Positions 48,614-60,790 are shown, counted from the stretch's first letter. The stretch is 64,000 nucleotides of DNA from Hirundichthys speculiger (GCA_018398805.1 JAGFBZ010000292.1:1178001-1242000), one strand, 5' to 3'. Numbers and translations: made by a program. The notes: generated from the sequence alone by a model not told the origin.

Positions 48614-50309
48614 ATGTCTACTAAATCATACCAAACAAGATCTCAAGCCTCGAGTTCTTCTACTGGTTCAGCAGCAGCCAAGGCAAGAGCACGAGCTGAG
48701 GCAGCAAAGACTCGTCTGACCTACAAACAGAAAGAAGTAAGTCTAAAGCTAGAAAAGGCTAAATTGGACGCATCCATTGAACTCCTGCAATGTGAGAAAG
48801 AAAGAGGCAGCTTCGGCCGCAGCAGAGGCAGATGTATTAGAAGCTGCTGCTCAATCACAAATAGATAAGCAAAGCGTTGGACGTTTAGATGATCTCCCTG
48901 CTTTTGAAAGTTCAGAGCGGACTGAAAAGTATGTTATGGCCCAAACCAAGTTAGTAAAAAATGAAACTGCTGAAATGCAAGAGCCTCCATCACTTGATAA
49001 GCCTCCAGCTGACACAGTTGAACCCCCACGTGACACTCATCCCCCACACACCAACCCAGTAGACTGTGGACCACCACCAGAGATAAAAACTAATTCTAAA
49101 CAGCCCGTGTATAGCCATCACCTTCCAGCTCCACCTCTCCTGTCTTCCCATCCTCCTCCAGATAACGATAACAGAAATCGCAATGGGACACCACAAAAAA
49201 CAAGAGACAGCTATTGTGATCCCACCTACAAATCCAGGCCCTCGAGTCATAATGATGGAAACATCAGTGAATTTATCAGATACTTTGCTCGTCGGGAAAT
49301 TGTGGCATCCAGCCTCCTTCAGTTCAATGATAAACCACAGAGTTACAGAGCATGGAAACGCTCTTTTGAGAACACAGTAAGGGGGTTAGATCTGACAGCA
49401 AGCGAGGAGATGGACCTGTTGTTTAAGTGGCTTGGTAAAGAATCTGCTGAGCACGTTGATCAAATCAGGGCCATACACATTAACTATCCAGATGCTGGGT
49501 TAAGAATGATCTGGGAGAGACTCGACCAATGTTATGGCTCAGCAGAAGTAGTTGAGGATGCTCTGTTTAAAAGAATTGACAATTTCCCAAAGATCACAAA
49601 CAGAGATTATGTGAAGCTGAGAAAATTCAGTGATATTCTCATGGAGCTTCAGAGTGCTAAGGAGGAGGGAGATCTCCCTGGCCTCTCATTCCTGGACTCT
49701 GCAAGGGGCTTAAACCCAATCGTGCAAAAACTCCCCTTCTATCTACAAGAAAAGTGGGTTTCAGTGGGTGCAAATTACAAACGTCTGTACCAGGTCTCTT
49801 TTCCTCCATTTTATGTTTTTGTAGACTTTGTTGATCAAGAGGCCACGATTAAAAACGACCCAAGCTTTAACTTTGCCACTCACCTTGACCCTGCCCCCAG
49901 ACCTGAGAAACCTGCCTGGAGATTTAACAGACAGAGAGAAGTGTCAGTACACAAAACAGAGGTGTTTCCAACCCCCAGCTATGAGTCACATGAGAATGCA
50001 AAGAAGGCAGGTGACTGTAACAAACTGTGTCCAGTGCACAAAAAGCCCCATGCCCTCCTGAAATGCAGAGCTTTTCGTGAGAAGTCCCTCGAAGAACGCA
50101 AAACGTTCCTGAAAGAGAACAATATTTGTTTTAAGTGTTGTGCCTCTTCAACACATTTTGCTAAGCATTGTAAGGCAAAAGTGCAATGTTTTGAGTGCGG
50201 CAATGAGAATCACAACACAGCTCTACACCCAGGCCCAGCTCCTTGGAGCAAAGTAACTGACCCCGAAAGCAGAGCATGGCGGGGAGCAGGGTGCCACCCT
50301 GCCAAGTGA
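48614..50309 (+). pseudogene. BEL/Pao Gag region (one frameshift)
   Basis: The start codon at 48614 opens MSTKSYQTRSQASSSSTGS, a Ser/Ala-rich, basic N-terminus followed by a coiled-coil-like Lys/Glu stretch. Around 48795-48810, in 'gaaagaaagag', the frame shifts and continues as the 48777-50309 frame. A proline-rich linker (49020-49160) leads into the capsid-like DUF1759 region (about 49260-49860, with YRAWKRSFENTV and WERLDQCYGS). Two cysteine clusters follow: CFKCCASSTHFAKHC (about 50125-50170) and CFECGNENHNTALH (50190-50230). These are zinc-knuckle-like and expected to bind RNA. The frame then shifts again near 50270 instead of running on into protease. Confidence 0.92.
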
Positions 50310-51340
50310 AATCACATCCAAATGCACTCAAGTTTGTGGTGAGAACCTCGTTGGCAGGTCATGCTCGAAAATCTGCCTTGTGAAAGTATATCCAGCAAGC
50401 CACCCAGACAAGGCAATCAAACTGTATGCAATCCATGATGAACAGAGTAACCGTTCTCTTGTCCGTTCAGAGTTTTTTGAAGTGTTTGGAGACAATGGCC
50501 CCAGCTCTCCCTACTCGCTGAGAACGTGTGCAGGCCTTAAAGAGACAATGGGTAGGAGAGCCACAGGTTATGTTGTAGAGACACTAGATGGCGCAGTTCA
50601 CATCCCTCTGCCCAGCCTGATTGAGTGTAATGATATCCCCAATAACAGGGAGGAGATACCAACGCCCAGTGCAGCACTCCATCATCCCCATCTAAAGAAC
50701 GTCTCACACCTCATCCCTGAACTTGACCCAAACGCCCACATACTGATGCTTCTCGGACGGGACATCGTCAGGGTGCACAAAGTCCATAAACAGATAAGTG
50801 GCCCCAAGGACGCACCCTATGCACAAAAAATAGACTTGGGGTGGGTTATAGTGGGAAATGTGTGTCTAGGGGGTGTGCATAAAACAACCACAGTAAATGC
50901 CTTCTACACAAACACGACAGAGAGAGGACGGCCAACACTGTTTTCAGCCCTGCCCTAATCTTTTCAACATAAAAGAAAGATCCTGTGGCATGCAAATCCC
51001 TCACCACAACACACCACAACAAAGTGACCAATCTAGTTGTGAAGCAGAGCACCTTGGATGTTGTGTGTTTGAACAAACCAAAAATGACAATCACATCTCA
51101 CCTTCCATCCAAGACAAGGCCTTCATGAAAATAATGGAAGAAGGAATGACAAAGGATGCAAACAATCATTGGACGGCTCCATTACCATTCAAATCACCAC
51201 GTCAAAGGCTCCCTAACAACAGGCCGCAGGCCATGAGCCGGCTCAAGTCCCTGATGCGCAATTTTGACAAAAAAACCAGAGATGAGAGACCATTTCTTAG
51301 CCTTCATGGAAAAGATTTTCCAAAACGGTCATGCTGAGAT
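50270..51340 (+). pseudogene. BEL/Pao protease and linker region (frameshifted)
   Basis: The frame of 50380-50958 encodes an aspartic-protease-like domain (DUF1758 type). YAIHDEQSNRSLVRSEFF (about 50425-50480) holds the Asp-x-x-Ser active-site-like turn, and HILMLLGRDIVRVHK with LGWVIVG lies near 50740-50860. The protease would cleave the polyprotein. Frame changes near 50270, near 50945 and in the A run at 51269-51275 join it badly to Gag before and reverse transcriptase after. The linker read at 50950-51270 (CEAEHLGCCVFEQTKND, then FMKIMEEGMTKD) is the normal BEL segment before the polymerase. Confidence 0.85.
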
Positions 51341-53162
51341 AGCTCCTCCATTAAAGGAGAGCGAGGAGAGATGGTATTTGCCCCTGTTCGGGGTTTATCA
51401 CCCCAAAAAGCCCAAACAGATCAGGGTTGTGTTTGACAGCAGTGCACAATACAATGGACTGTCACTCAATGATGTCTTACTAAAAGGCCCAGATCTCAAC
51501 AACTCACTGCTCGGCGTCCTCATGCGCTTCAGGAAAGAAGCAGTAGCCTTCACAGCGGACATCGAGCAGATGTTTTACTGTTTCTACGTGCGGGAAGAGG
51601 ACAGAAACTTTTTACGTTTTCTGTGGTTTCGTGACAACAACCTCTCCAGCGACATCACAGAGTATCGGATGAGAGTACATGTTTTTGGGAACAGTCCCTC
51701 TCCTGCCGTGGCAATATTTGGCCTACATCAGTCTGTCCAGTGCTGTGAGGAGGACTTCGACGCCGACGTCAAACAGTTTGTGACACGGGATTTTTATGTG
51801 GATGACGGGCTAAAATCCCTCCCCACTGTGGAAATGGCCGTGACTCTGCTACAAAAGACCCGAGATACCCTGGCCAAGTCAAAATTGAAGTTGCACAAGA
51901 TTGCAGCTAACAGAAAAGAGATCTTGGACGCCTTTCCTTCCCAAGATCATGCAAAAGACCTCAAAGACTTAGATCTCGAAGCGGACACACTGCCTGTGCA
52001 ACGCAGCCTGGGCCTCCTTTGGGACCTCAACAGAGACTGTTTCACCTTTAATGTGTCTGATGAAACAAAGCCCTTCACACGACGTGGTGTTTTGTCCATC
52101 ATAAACAGTCTCTATGACCCGCTAGGCTTTGTAGCGCCCGTCACAATCCACGGCAAATCCATCCTCAGACAACTCACAGCAGATAATGGTGACTGGGACG
52201 CTCCGCTGCCCCAAGAGATGGAGGAGTCATGGGTTCTTTGGAGAGAGTCACTGAGTGTGCTGTCCAACCTCTCGATCACCAGAACATACACTAACATCTC
52301 GCCTTCACAAGCTGCACACAAAGAACTGTGCATCTTCTGTGATGCGTCAACCAAAGCCATTGCAGCGGTGGCTTATGTGAAGGTAACTGATGCAGACGGA
52401 AACTGTGAAATTGGCTTTGTCATGGGAAAAGCAAAACTCACACCACGTCCTGAACAAACTATCCCCAGGCTAGAACTGTGTGCTGCGGTGCTAGCAGTTG
52501 AGATTGCTGATTTGGTCACAGGTGAGCTGGACAGCACCCATTTCTACACAGACAGTAAAGTTGTTTTGGGATATATTTACAATGAGACCAGACGCTTTTA
52601 TGTTTATGTTGGCAATCGGGTTGCTCGGATTAGGAAGTCTTCACAAGCAAGTCAGTGGCATTACGTGCCTACTAACCAGAACCCAGCAGATCTTGCCACA
52701 CGGTCTGTCCCTGCACATCAGCTCACGCTCACTAACTGGTTTACTGGCCCCAAATTCCTGCTCAAAGACAATCAAAGCCTCATCCAAGAAAACTTTGACC
52801 TTGTTGAACCCAGTTCAGACAGTGATATCAGACCTCAGGTTTCTGCCCTGAAAACCACAGCAAGTGTGAAACGGCTCGGTTCTGAAAGATTCAGTAAGTT
52901 TTCCCACTGGAGCTCCCTGCTCCGTGCCATTGCTCGTCTGTTGCACGTTGTTCATGTCTTCAAGCAAACTACCAATAGAGACAGTTCTTGCAAGGGCTGG
53001 CACTATTGTGTGATGGCAGTCACAGTGGAAGACCTTGAGCAAGCTAAAAACATTGTCATCAGATCAGTACAAGAAGAAGTGTACAGTGGAGAAATCAAGT
53101 GCATCAACACACACAGGAAATTTCTAAAGGCAGTTCAATCAAAAATCTGGACCCCTTCTTAG
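51264..53162 (+). pseudogene. BEL/Pao reverse transcriptase and RNase H
   Basis: This 632-codon frame is the longest coding stretch in the window. It encodes the polymerase that copies the element RNA into DNA. Motifs in order are RVVFDSSAQYNGLSLND, AVAFTADIEQMFYCF (first catalytic Asp), VFGNSPSPAVA and RDFYVDDGLKS (YVDD box, about 51795). SLGLLWD and SLYDPLGFVAPVTI, characteristic of the Pao group, follow. RNase H then begins with LCIFCDASTKAIAAVAYV (about 52330), has RLELCAAVLAV (Glu) and FYTDSKVVLGYI (Asp), and ends in NPADLATR. The polymerase and RNase H are uninterrupted. The frame is lost near 53138 ('caatcaaaaatc'), just before integrase. Confidence 0.96.
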
Positions 53163-54191
53163 ACAACCAGGGTCTGCTTAGAGTGGGCGGACGCATCAGC
53201 GAAGCAAACATAAGTCAAGCAGAAAAGAACCCACTTATTGTTCCCGGTCAACATCACATTGCAGGCCTCATTGTGAAACATCACCACGAAAAGACACGCC
53301 ATCAAGGTCGGCTATTCACAGAGGGAGCTGTTCGGACAGCCGGTTGGTGGATTGTGGGCGGCAAAAGGAAAGTGAACTGTGTCATCCACCATTGTGTAAA
53401 GTGTAGGAGGTTAAGAGCGCCCCTCAGTGTTCAGAAAATGGCAAGTCTCCCAGCCCAGCGTCTCTCAACGGAGCCACCATTCACAAATGTGGGCTTGGAC
53501 GTTTTTGGCCCCTGGAGTGTTTTTGCACAACGCACAAGAGGAGGCATTATCCAAAACAAAAGATGGGCTGTCATCTTCACATGTTTGAGCATGAGGGCAG
53601 TTCATATTGAAGTGGTCGAATCTCTTGACACATCAAGTTTCATAAACTCACTCAGACGTTTTCTGGCTATCAGGGGTCCGGTGAAAAGCATCCACTCAGA
53701 CCGTGGCACTAATTTTTATTGGTGCTTGCAAAGACCTTCAGATACCCTCAAACCTAAACCATACAGCAGTCAAAGCATACCTGTCAGGGCAGGGATGTTC
53801 ATGGACTTTCAATCCCCCTCATGCCTCTCATTTTGGTGGTGCATGGGAGAGGATGGTGGGTCTGGCCAGGAGGATTCTCGACACCATGTTCTTTGAGCTC
53901 AAAACCACAAAACTCACTCATGACGTTCTTGTCACCTTCATGGCCGAGGTGTCAGCTATCATAAATGCGCGCCCCCTCATTCCAGTGTCGACGGACCCTA
54001 CTGACCCATTCATATTGTCCCCTGCTGTCCTTCTCACACAGAAAGTCAACACTCTCTCAGCCCCTGCTGGTGACTTTGTTGTCTCTGATCTCTATAGGCA
54101 CCAGTGGCGGCAAGTCCAACATCTTGCTAATGTTTTCTGGGACAAGTGGAGACGTCAGTTTCTCTCAACACTTCAAACCCGGCGCAAATGA
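53099..54191 (+). pseudogene. BEL/Pao integrase (one internal frameshift)
   Basis: Integrase inserts the DNA copy. The first part (53140-53715) contains the zinc-binding motif, with HHEKTRHQG (His pair) and then HHCVKCRRL (Cys pair). VGLDVFGPW (first catalytic Asp, 53495) and HSDRGTNF (second Asp, 53695) follow. A frame change in 'aatttttattgg' (53710-53720) moves the rest to the 53703 frame. There NPPHASHFGGAWERM holds the catalytic Glu (about 53850), followed by INARPLIPVS and WRQVQHLANVFWDKW. A TGA at 54189-54191 stops the frame where family members continue. All three catalytic residues are present in the DNA. Confidence 0.93.
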
Positions 54192-54410
54192 CAGTCAAGT
54201 CAGCCAAATGTGTACCCTGGGACTGTTGTTGTTCTCAAAGACATTCAGTGTCCAAGAAACGAGTGGCCGCTTGGACTCGTGACCCAAATGTTTCCCAGCA
54301 CTGATGGTAAAGTGCGCACTGTGGAGGTAAAGGTGTCTGGGCCTCATGGAACCAAGCTTTTTACCAGACCCATCTCACAAATAGTGGTTCTTGTTCCCCC
54401 AGAGTCATGA
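54192..54410 (+). pseudogene. BEL/Pao C-terminal domain (DUF5641 type)
   Basis: The same frame as the integrase end continues after the TGA. It encodes PGTVVVLKDIQCPRNEWPLG and TDGKVRTVEVK, the small domain found at the end of BEL/Pao polyproteins. It closes with a natural stop at 54408-54410, 64 bases before the 3' LTR. Because frame is kept, a single base change in a Trp-type codon would explain the premature stop. Confidence 0.88.
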
Positions 54411-54474
54411 AAATTGATGGTAATATTGTTTTGTATGTTATAAGAGAGTGGCGTCAATTACGCCAGGCGGGGAG

Positions 54475-55007
54475 TGTACAGATTGATGCATAAGAGTCAA
54501 CCAAAAAAGAAAAATGTTAAGGAAAAGGATTTCATGTATGTAATTTCATCATTATTTCATTGTGTTTTATTCAGAGGAGAATGTTAAAAACTCAGCTACT
54601 GCCATCTACTGGCCTGTTGTGGTATAACAGCTGCTGCTTTGTTCAATTGAATGCAAAACTTTATTCAGGAAGTACAAGAAAACAGAGACAAAAACGGCAT
54701 GTTTAGCCAGCTCGGTGATGTTCCAGCCACTTCGGCATACACCTGGTTCAAGTTGCATCGTCGGTATGTTTTATGTGAATTTATTGTTACATGTTAGGTC
54801 AAAATATTATTTTGAATGTTTATTTAACTAGTTACATGATTTACGTATTGTCAGAAATGCCGTGTTGTGATTGTACTCTTTGTTTACTTTTGTTTTAGTT
54901 TCACAATTTGCCTAAACAATAAATCTGGCAGAAGGAAAGCCCAGAGTCGTGTTTGGAGTGTTTAACTGCCTGTCAATAGATACCCGCGACGTATTGAGGA
55001 CAGGACA
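54475..55007 (+). repeat. BEL/Pao 3' LTR
   Basis: 533 bp, equal in length to the 5' LTR and apparently different at one base. The polyadenylation signal is at 54918-54923. The sequence just before it (54465-54474, 'caggcgggga') is purine-rich at its end, as expected for a polypurine tract. Confidence 0.95.
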
Positions 55008-55133
55008 GTGAATATGGGTTTTGTTAAGCCTGATGCAAGTAACGCATGCAGCAAACAACACTGATGGTTGTAAAACTGAGTCACAAATAAAGAAGACACA
55101 AATACTTGTTTGTTTGTTGAACAGTTCATGTTC

Positions 55134-56550
55134 TCAAGGCCCGCGGGCCGGATGTAGTCCGCCAAGTCATTTTATGTGGCCTGCGAGAGCTTAAAAGGTC
55201 TGAGTGTCTAAAAATAAATAGGTCAAAAGCGTGCTTTGACCAAAAACTATATTTCCCACAATGCCTGTCAACTATGATACCCATAAAGTGACGCCTCAAC
55301 GCCACTACGCGGCAGTGTTTCCACATCAATGCTAACGAATGACATTGAGAAATAAATAATGATCCCAAAATGTGCAGGAAGTGAAAAGTTGATGCAGAGG
55401 GAAGACTGTTTTAAGAAAGATGGGAAGGCGAATACTTGTTTCTGCTTCAAGGAGAAAGACCGGTACGTCTTTTGTGTTACGAGGCAGTGTCGGTTGTGAA
55501 GGAGTACAATCTGCGTCGGCATTTTGATACCAATCACGGAGCTAAGTACGGCAAAGCTAGCCTTCAAGAAAAGCAACAAATTTCCCAAGAATTAAAAGGC
55601 AAACTGCGGTTGCAACAGAGTCTGTTCACGAAATCCACAGCCAAAAAGCAATGCGGCAATGAGAGCTAGCTTTATTGTGGCTAAAGAAATCACCGTCAGT
55701 TCCAGCTGTTTCTGCAGGAGATGGGCTCGGACCACGGGGATGTCCCGTACCATACAGAAGTGCGGTGGCTGAGTAGGAGCAAAAGCGATTTTTTGAGCTC
55801 AGGGAAGACTTTGCTTTTTTTAGAGTAAAGGAAAACCCTCGTCTGAACTGTCAGATCCAAAGTGGCTGTGTGACTTTCCTGTGTTGTGTGACATAACCGA
55901 GCATCTCGTCTAGCTGGATCAGAAGCTGCAGGGACGCAAACAAGTCATTACGCAGATGTCTGACACGATCCTATATCCAGCGTAAACTGGACCTATGGAT
56001 GTGCCAAGTGAATCAGGACAATCTTGCCCACTTTCCCGTTTGTCAGAGCATGTCAGCCTCAGTTGGCTACCAAACTGAGCCGGTTACAGACTGAGTTTGA
56101 TCGGCGCTTTTCTGACTTCAGAGTACAGCAGTCTGGCTTTGACCACTAAAGTAAGACAAATCCATGTAAAGATCTAAACTAACTATTTCTGGCCAAATAG
56201 TTTGTCATGTAGGATGTGGTTATATCTTTCTCAATGAGTTTTAATGAACAATACTACACAGCTGAGTCTCGAGAGCTATGCTAGCAAACGTGACGCATGT
56301 GTTCACCAGTCAAGTTAGACATTGTGGCGCACATGTTTTCTCTCCTTTGTAAATGTGAATGTATTTGGTGAAGCTTTTGTTTACTGGTTAGCTAAATTGA
56401 CCATTGGTCCCTCCATGTTTGATTACTGTGAAAAAGAGTTACATTTTGAGTTAATATTGAAGTGGATGAGACACTGTAACACATTTGATTTGTTTTGTGA
56501 ATGAGTTACATGAGTTCTGAGCATTCTGTGCAGTCAAGTGTTAATCCATG
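55134..56550 (+). pseudogene. hAT transposase remnant, GTF2IRD2-like (Charlie-type)
   Basis: The left part starts with 'ctcaaggcccgcgggccgg', a hAT end. The plus frame 55436-55669 encodes a BED-like zinc-finger region (VRLLCYEAVSVVKEYNLRRH, then FDTNHGAKYG) followed by a Lys/Gln-rich linker. That pattern is shared with GTF2IRD2-type hAT proteins. Sequence from 55715 to 56150 keeps catalytic-domain pieces in several frames: [25 protein letters not shown] and [12 protein letters not shown]. Most of the middle of the gene is missing between about 55690 and 55710. The downstream limit near 56550 is a guess. A ZNF143/THAP11-like motif (55245-55264) lies in its 5' region. Confidence 0.85.
55245..55264 (+). 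promoter_or_regulatory. ZNF143/THAP11-type motif in a hAT 5' end
   Basis: 'aactatatttcccacaatgc' fits the ACTACAnnTCCCAnnATGC pattern. Its position upstream of the transposase frame suggests it once served the transposon promoter. Confidence 0.45.
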
Positions 56551-56559
56551 TTTAGTAGA

Positions 56560-58085
56560 TTTACTGTGGATAAGTTTTACTTATAGAATAGAAACAGAAA
56601 ATGTCCCACACTGGTACTGAAGGTTCAGGAAAAAATTCATATCAGTATTCTGGGTAATTATACCATGATTTATGCATTCATATTAACAAATAGACTGAAG
56701 TATGTTTACAGACGAATATCTGGACCTGCATTTAGTACATGAGGTTTATTTTGGTATGGGTTTTGGTTTGATATGAAAAGTGAAAATTTATGTAACATCA
56801 AAAGACATTGAACACAAAGTATATGTTGAACTTAAAGATGGTTCTGAAAGGGAAAAATATACCTGTTCAAAAGAAAATGTTCAATAAAGATAACTGCAGA
56901 GAACTCAGAAGCATCAACACGCTGTTGCTCTGCCTTAAATTTATTCTGTTTTTCAGGATGTTTTTCTGTTAAAACGGTGCCGCGGTACCCGTTACATATT
57001 CATTGGATGTTTGGCCAAAGATATAGATGAAGATGGGGCTTCTGCCTCTGGAAAATTCAGTCCAAGACATTATTTGGTTTCATTTCAAATTCTTATTTTA
57101 CTTACGATGCTGATTTATTATACATGCAAAATGCAAAATGCATATATTTTGTAGCAAAGAGACCAGTTGACAAAGGTTTGCTGCCTGCATGTGTTAGTCT
57201 CAGTGTACCAAATGCAGCATTCACACTTTGCTGGTTTACGATCAAAATCTGACAACATGATGTCCTAAAAGGGAAAAAGAAAAAGTCTGGACAAGGCAGT
57301 TTGAATTTATTAGTTTTTTTTTCACTCATTACTTGTTTGTATGAATCAGTGTCAACTTGATATTGACAAGGATTTTTGTCAGACTATGATGTTCTCAGAG
57401 CTTTAAGCTCTGACACATAAGTTGGTTTTTTTTTTCTTACATTTTCAAATAAGATCTTCCCTTAGGAAGCTTTAATTCAAAGCATGCAGATACAACAAAC
57501 AAGTGTGCCTGCAGGGTGACGAGATGGAACGAACATGAGAGGAGAGATGAGATGAGCCGTGAAGGGGATACAGGTGCACAAATGCCTCACTCTGGTTTCC
57601 AATTCTTGGTCTGGAACAAACACAGACAGACACTCAACTCAAGGAGCAGAGACCATCCAGTTCAAGCTCTGGAGATATGAAGCCCCAAAACCTGTGATGG
57701 ATTTGTAGCCTGTCTGTTTGACAGCTTGGAAGACAAGATGATCACTCAGTGTCACAGCTGTGCTGACTCAGTATATAAACTGTGTCAGCTGGTGAAGAGA
57801 GAAGTCTCTGAACATAAAGACGAATCCGAAAATGATTTACCTCATGTTTACATAAAAGTACAACATTTGTTAAATTCGAGCCAAATCCATTGTCAGGAGA
57901 TTTTTTTATTTATACCACAGAACAGCTCTGGAAGAATTCCAGTGGCAGGAATATACAAATGGCGTGATCATCTTCAGAGTAAAGGACCCTCTGGAGACTG
58001 TATTACAAACAAGAGGCCAAAAAAGTGCATCAACTCAATTGAAGAAAGCATTAATACTGTAAAAAGCAAACAAACAAACAAACAA
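56560..58085. other. No gene recognised
   Basis: AT-rich. The left part may still be hAT 3' sequence. A 128-codon plus frame at 57726-58112 runs into a (CAAA)n tract and has no domain. Confidence 0.4.
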
Positions 58086-58106
58086 AAAAAAGGCCAGCAA
58101 CCCCTG
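58065..58106. mobile_element. (CAAA)n tract and solitary hAT terminus
   Basis: 'caaacaaacaaacaaa' is followed by 'ggccagcaacccctg' (58092-58106), the reverse complement of a common 'caggggttgctggcc' hAT terminus. No matching left end was found upstream. Confidence 0.45.
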
Positions 58107-59284
58107 CTTTAGCTGTAATGGGTAAACACATAGTTTGTATATTAGGTCATAGAGTTTTTCATGGAGATTAGTAGGAGAGAAACAGAAATACTAATATAGC
58201 ATAGCATGTTTTTAAATAGGTATATGAACCAAATATTATTACCAGAAAATAAGAACAATATGTTCTCTTAAAAATGAGAAAGGTCTTGTCACACAAACAG
58301 CGTGGCCATCCTTGCACTTATGCATGTGAGTAATAATTAATAGAAGTTGATGCTCTATTTAAATAAGAATATACACCATTCTACTGTAATTATATATTCC
58401 ATTTTATTGTCCTTTTTTCCATTTCACTATATTAGGCTTAGACTGTTAAAATGCTTGCATATAGATGATCTGAAGAATCCTGGTAACCACGCATTTGTCT
58501 TTTATGAATAATATTTTGGGAGTAGAAATGGTTTCCGTGTATTTGTGATAGGGCACTTCTGACTTTTGAGCCTTTTGTCCTGCCAATTTGTGTTCTACTT
58601 GAATGTCACAACTAAACAGAAAGAAAAGGAGAATGAATGCAGATCTGGGGGACAAAAACACAAATGTTAAATTTTATTTTCATTTGGTAAAAGAAGCCTT
58701 TCTTTGGAAATAATGCATAAATCCCAGTCAGCTGAGTTTCTAACATTAACCCCTACCAATGTGGATTTGTGAAAGGATTCAGCAAGAAAGACACTGTATG
58801 CTGCTATTCAATGTCATCTGAAGGGCTTCCTGGCCACATGCGGTGCTCAGATTCCACAATACTACTGAGAGAACCAATGTTTCTACACCAACATGACAGG
58901 TGCATAGATGAGCTGGCACCCACCATGGTTCAGCATTCTAACTTTTTCTCTTATTTATCTTTCTGCTAGAGAAAAGCATGGTATCGGACCTATCTGAGTC
59001 TTGCACACAGATAACCCTCACCTCTCCTCCAGCTACCTTATGAGGACCTTGTCACTTGTTCATGAATAGTAACGGATTTGCTGCATATGATGCTGCCATC
59101 TAAAATTGCAGCAGCTGGTCTATTATTGCATCCTCTAAAGGACATCTTGTGCGTATATTAAAGACGTCACAACCTTTGGCAAATCCGCCAAGAGGTTATC
59201 AGTGTTTTTGCAGATTGAGAAGAGCACTTGATGCCAAGCATGGAACAGAGTAGGAGATGGGGATTTTGGAAAAAGGACAATTTT
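58107..59284. other. No gene recognised
   Basis: Short open frames only. Confidence 0.4.
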
Positions 59285-59322
59285 TGACAAACACACACAC
59301 GTGCGCACACACACACACACAC
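59285..59322. repeat. (AC)n microsatellite with interruption
   Basis: AC repeats on both sides of 'gtgcgc'. Cys-Val repeats in the minus frames are artefacts. Confidence 0.9.
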
Positions 59323-60239
59323 AGTCACTACACTCCTGGGCTTGATATTCCGTGATAAGAAGTTAAGATAAACTTTCAAATACACTTCCCTATAAAATGA
59401 AACCGTAATGACATAATAGGTTTGTATTTCTTGGATTCTCTTGAGAATTCTTCCTTTGAGCTGCAAAGACCACCCATGATGCTTTATTTCTCTCCACAAC
59501 AGTATCTAACTTTAATTTTTTTCATCACAAACTGCATAAAGCTATTCTTTCAACGAAAATAGTTATGATTGCATCATTACACAATTTCAGATTTACCACT
59601 TATGTTCAGCAATAATAATATGTCACCTTATCAGTGTGCGCTTAAAAGCTGTAGGCATTTCAGGTTGATGCTTTAGTATTTCAGTATTTCTCTGGTGAAT
59701 AAATGATCCAGCTGATAAATATGCCTGTCAGACAGATTGTCAAAGCAAACACTAAATTAACTTTAATTTTGACAGCTCTTTTGCCACAGGCATTCCCTCC
59801 AGTCATCAACCTTTCAAACAAACGTACAGGAAAGCAGCCTGAAGGGGCAAACATAAAAGGCACACCAACACAAACTGTATACACCCACATACGCAGGGTT
59901 ATAAGAAGTTTTTGTGTCACCCAAAGCAGTTTTACTCTGCAGCACTGAAGTCAGTAAAGTGATGACTGGCCCACTCAGCTCTATTTCAATGCCTGTAGTC
60001 ATTTGTTTGTATGTGTGTGATGTTAGTGTGTGCCGATAGCACACAAATAGAAGCTATTAACATTTTCCAAATGGAATTGTCCGATTTGGCCCGGAGGTAT
60101 TACTGTGCATCAGAGTACATCGAGATCCAATGATAGTTTCATTCATGAATCCCTTAAACAACACGGTAGAGTTATTTTCCAATACTGTGCTTTTTTTTTT
60201 ACATTATGTTTGCAGTAGAAGTTTTGATTTAATTAAACT
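59323..60239. other. No gene recognised
   Basis: Overlapping 76-81 codon frames on both strands around 59680-60040 are mutual shadows without domains. Confidence 0.4.
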
Positions 60240-60790
60240 GAAGGTCTGAAAGCTATGGCTCGCGAGCCAGATGTGGCTCTTTTGATGACAGCATCTGGCT
60301 CTCAGAAAAATCTTAGCTGACCTTTCTTAACAAGTAATGAATAATTCCGCTGATTTTGAAGTTAAACATTACAGAAATCAGTGTTAAAAATAATCTTCGC
60401 AAAAGATTATTGTGCATTTTACACACTTTAATATTTTTTATGGCAACTGTTCAGGGTTGCGCTGCTGGAGCCTATCACATCTGTGCTTCCATATATGGGA
60501 GGGTTTGACACCTCTATTGTCATTGGATTAAATGTGGTAGCCTACATGAGTCATTGTGAGGTGAAGAAGAACTTCCCGCTGTTTAATCAGAAAGTTAGCT
60601 AGCTCATTTATACAGGTCAAACCCTTTGACAAAGAAGATGGCAAAGAGAAAAAAAGACCGTACATTTCAGCACAAATGGACAGGGGAATTTGCTTTTGTG
60701 TAACAGAGCACCGTGTGTCTAATATGCAATGATAAAATTTCATCTATGAAACGGTCAAATATAAAGTGACACTTTGACACACGTGTAGGA
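60240..60790 (+). pseudogene. hAT transposase 5' fragment with BED zinc finger (ZBED5-like)
   Basis: The left end 'tggctcgcgagccagatgtg' (60257) followed by 'tctggctctcag' is a known hAT terminus type. An ATG at 60638 opens MAKRKKDRTFQHKWTGEF. After one in-frame stop the same frame continues VCLICNDKISSMKRSN and, after a second stop, HFDT. This C-x-x-C then H pattern is the BED zinc finger of ZBED5/GTF2IRD2-type transposases, which binds transposon DNA. The catalytic domain is absent to the right. The copy is from a different family than the hAT at 55.1 kb. Confidence 0.85.

Larger units (their letters stand above)
47945..55012 (+). mobile_element. BEL/Pao LTR retrotransposon, full length
   Basis: A 7,058-bp element (47950-55007) has two 533-bp direct LTRs around a 5,992-bp interior with gag, protease, reverse transcriptase, RNase H, integrase and a C-terminal domain in BEL/Pao order. 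The pentamer 'gtgaa' flanks it at 47945-47949 and 55008-55012, consistent with the 4-6 bp duplication of the family. The LTRs start TGTACA and end GGACA. They look almost identical, yet the coding frame has about six frameshifts and one stop (see gag and pol). No envelope gene is present. Its plus-strand transcript would start in the 5' LTR. Confidence 0.96.
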
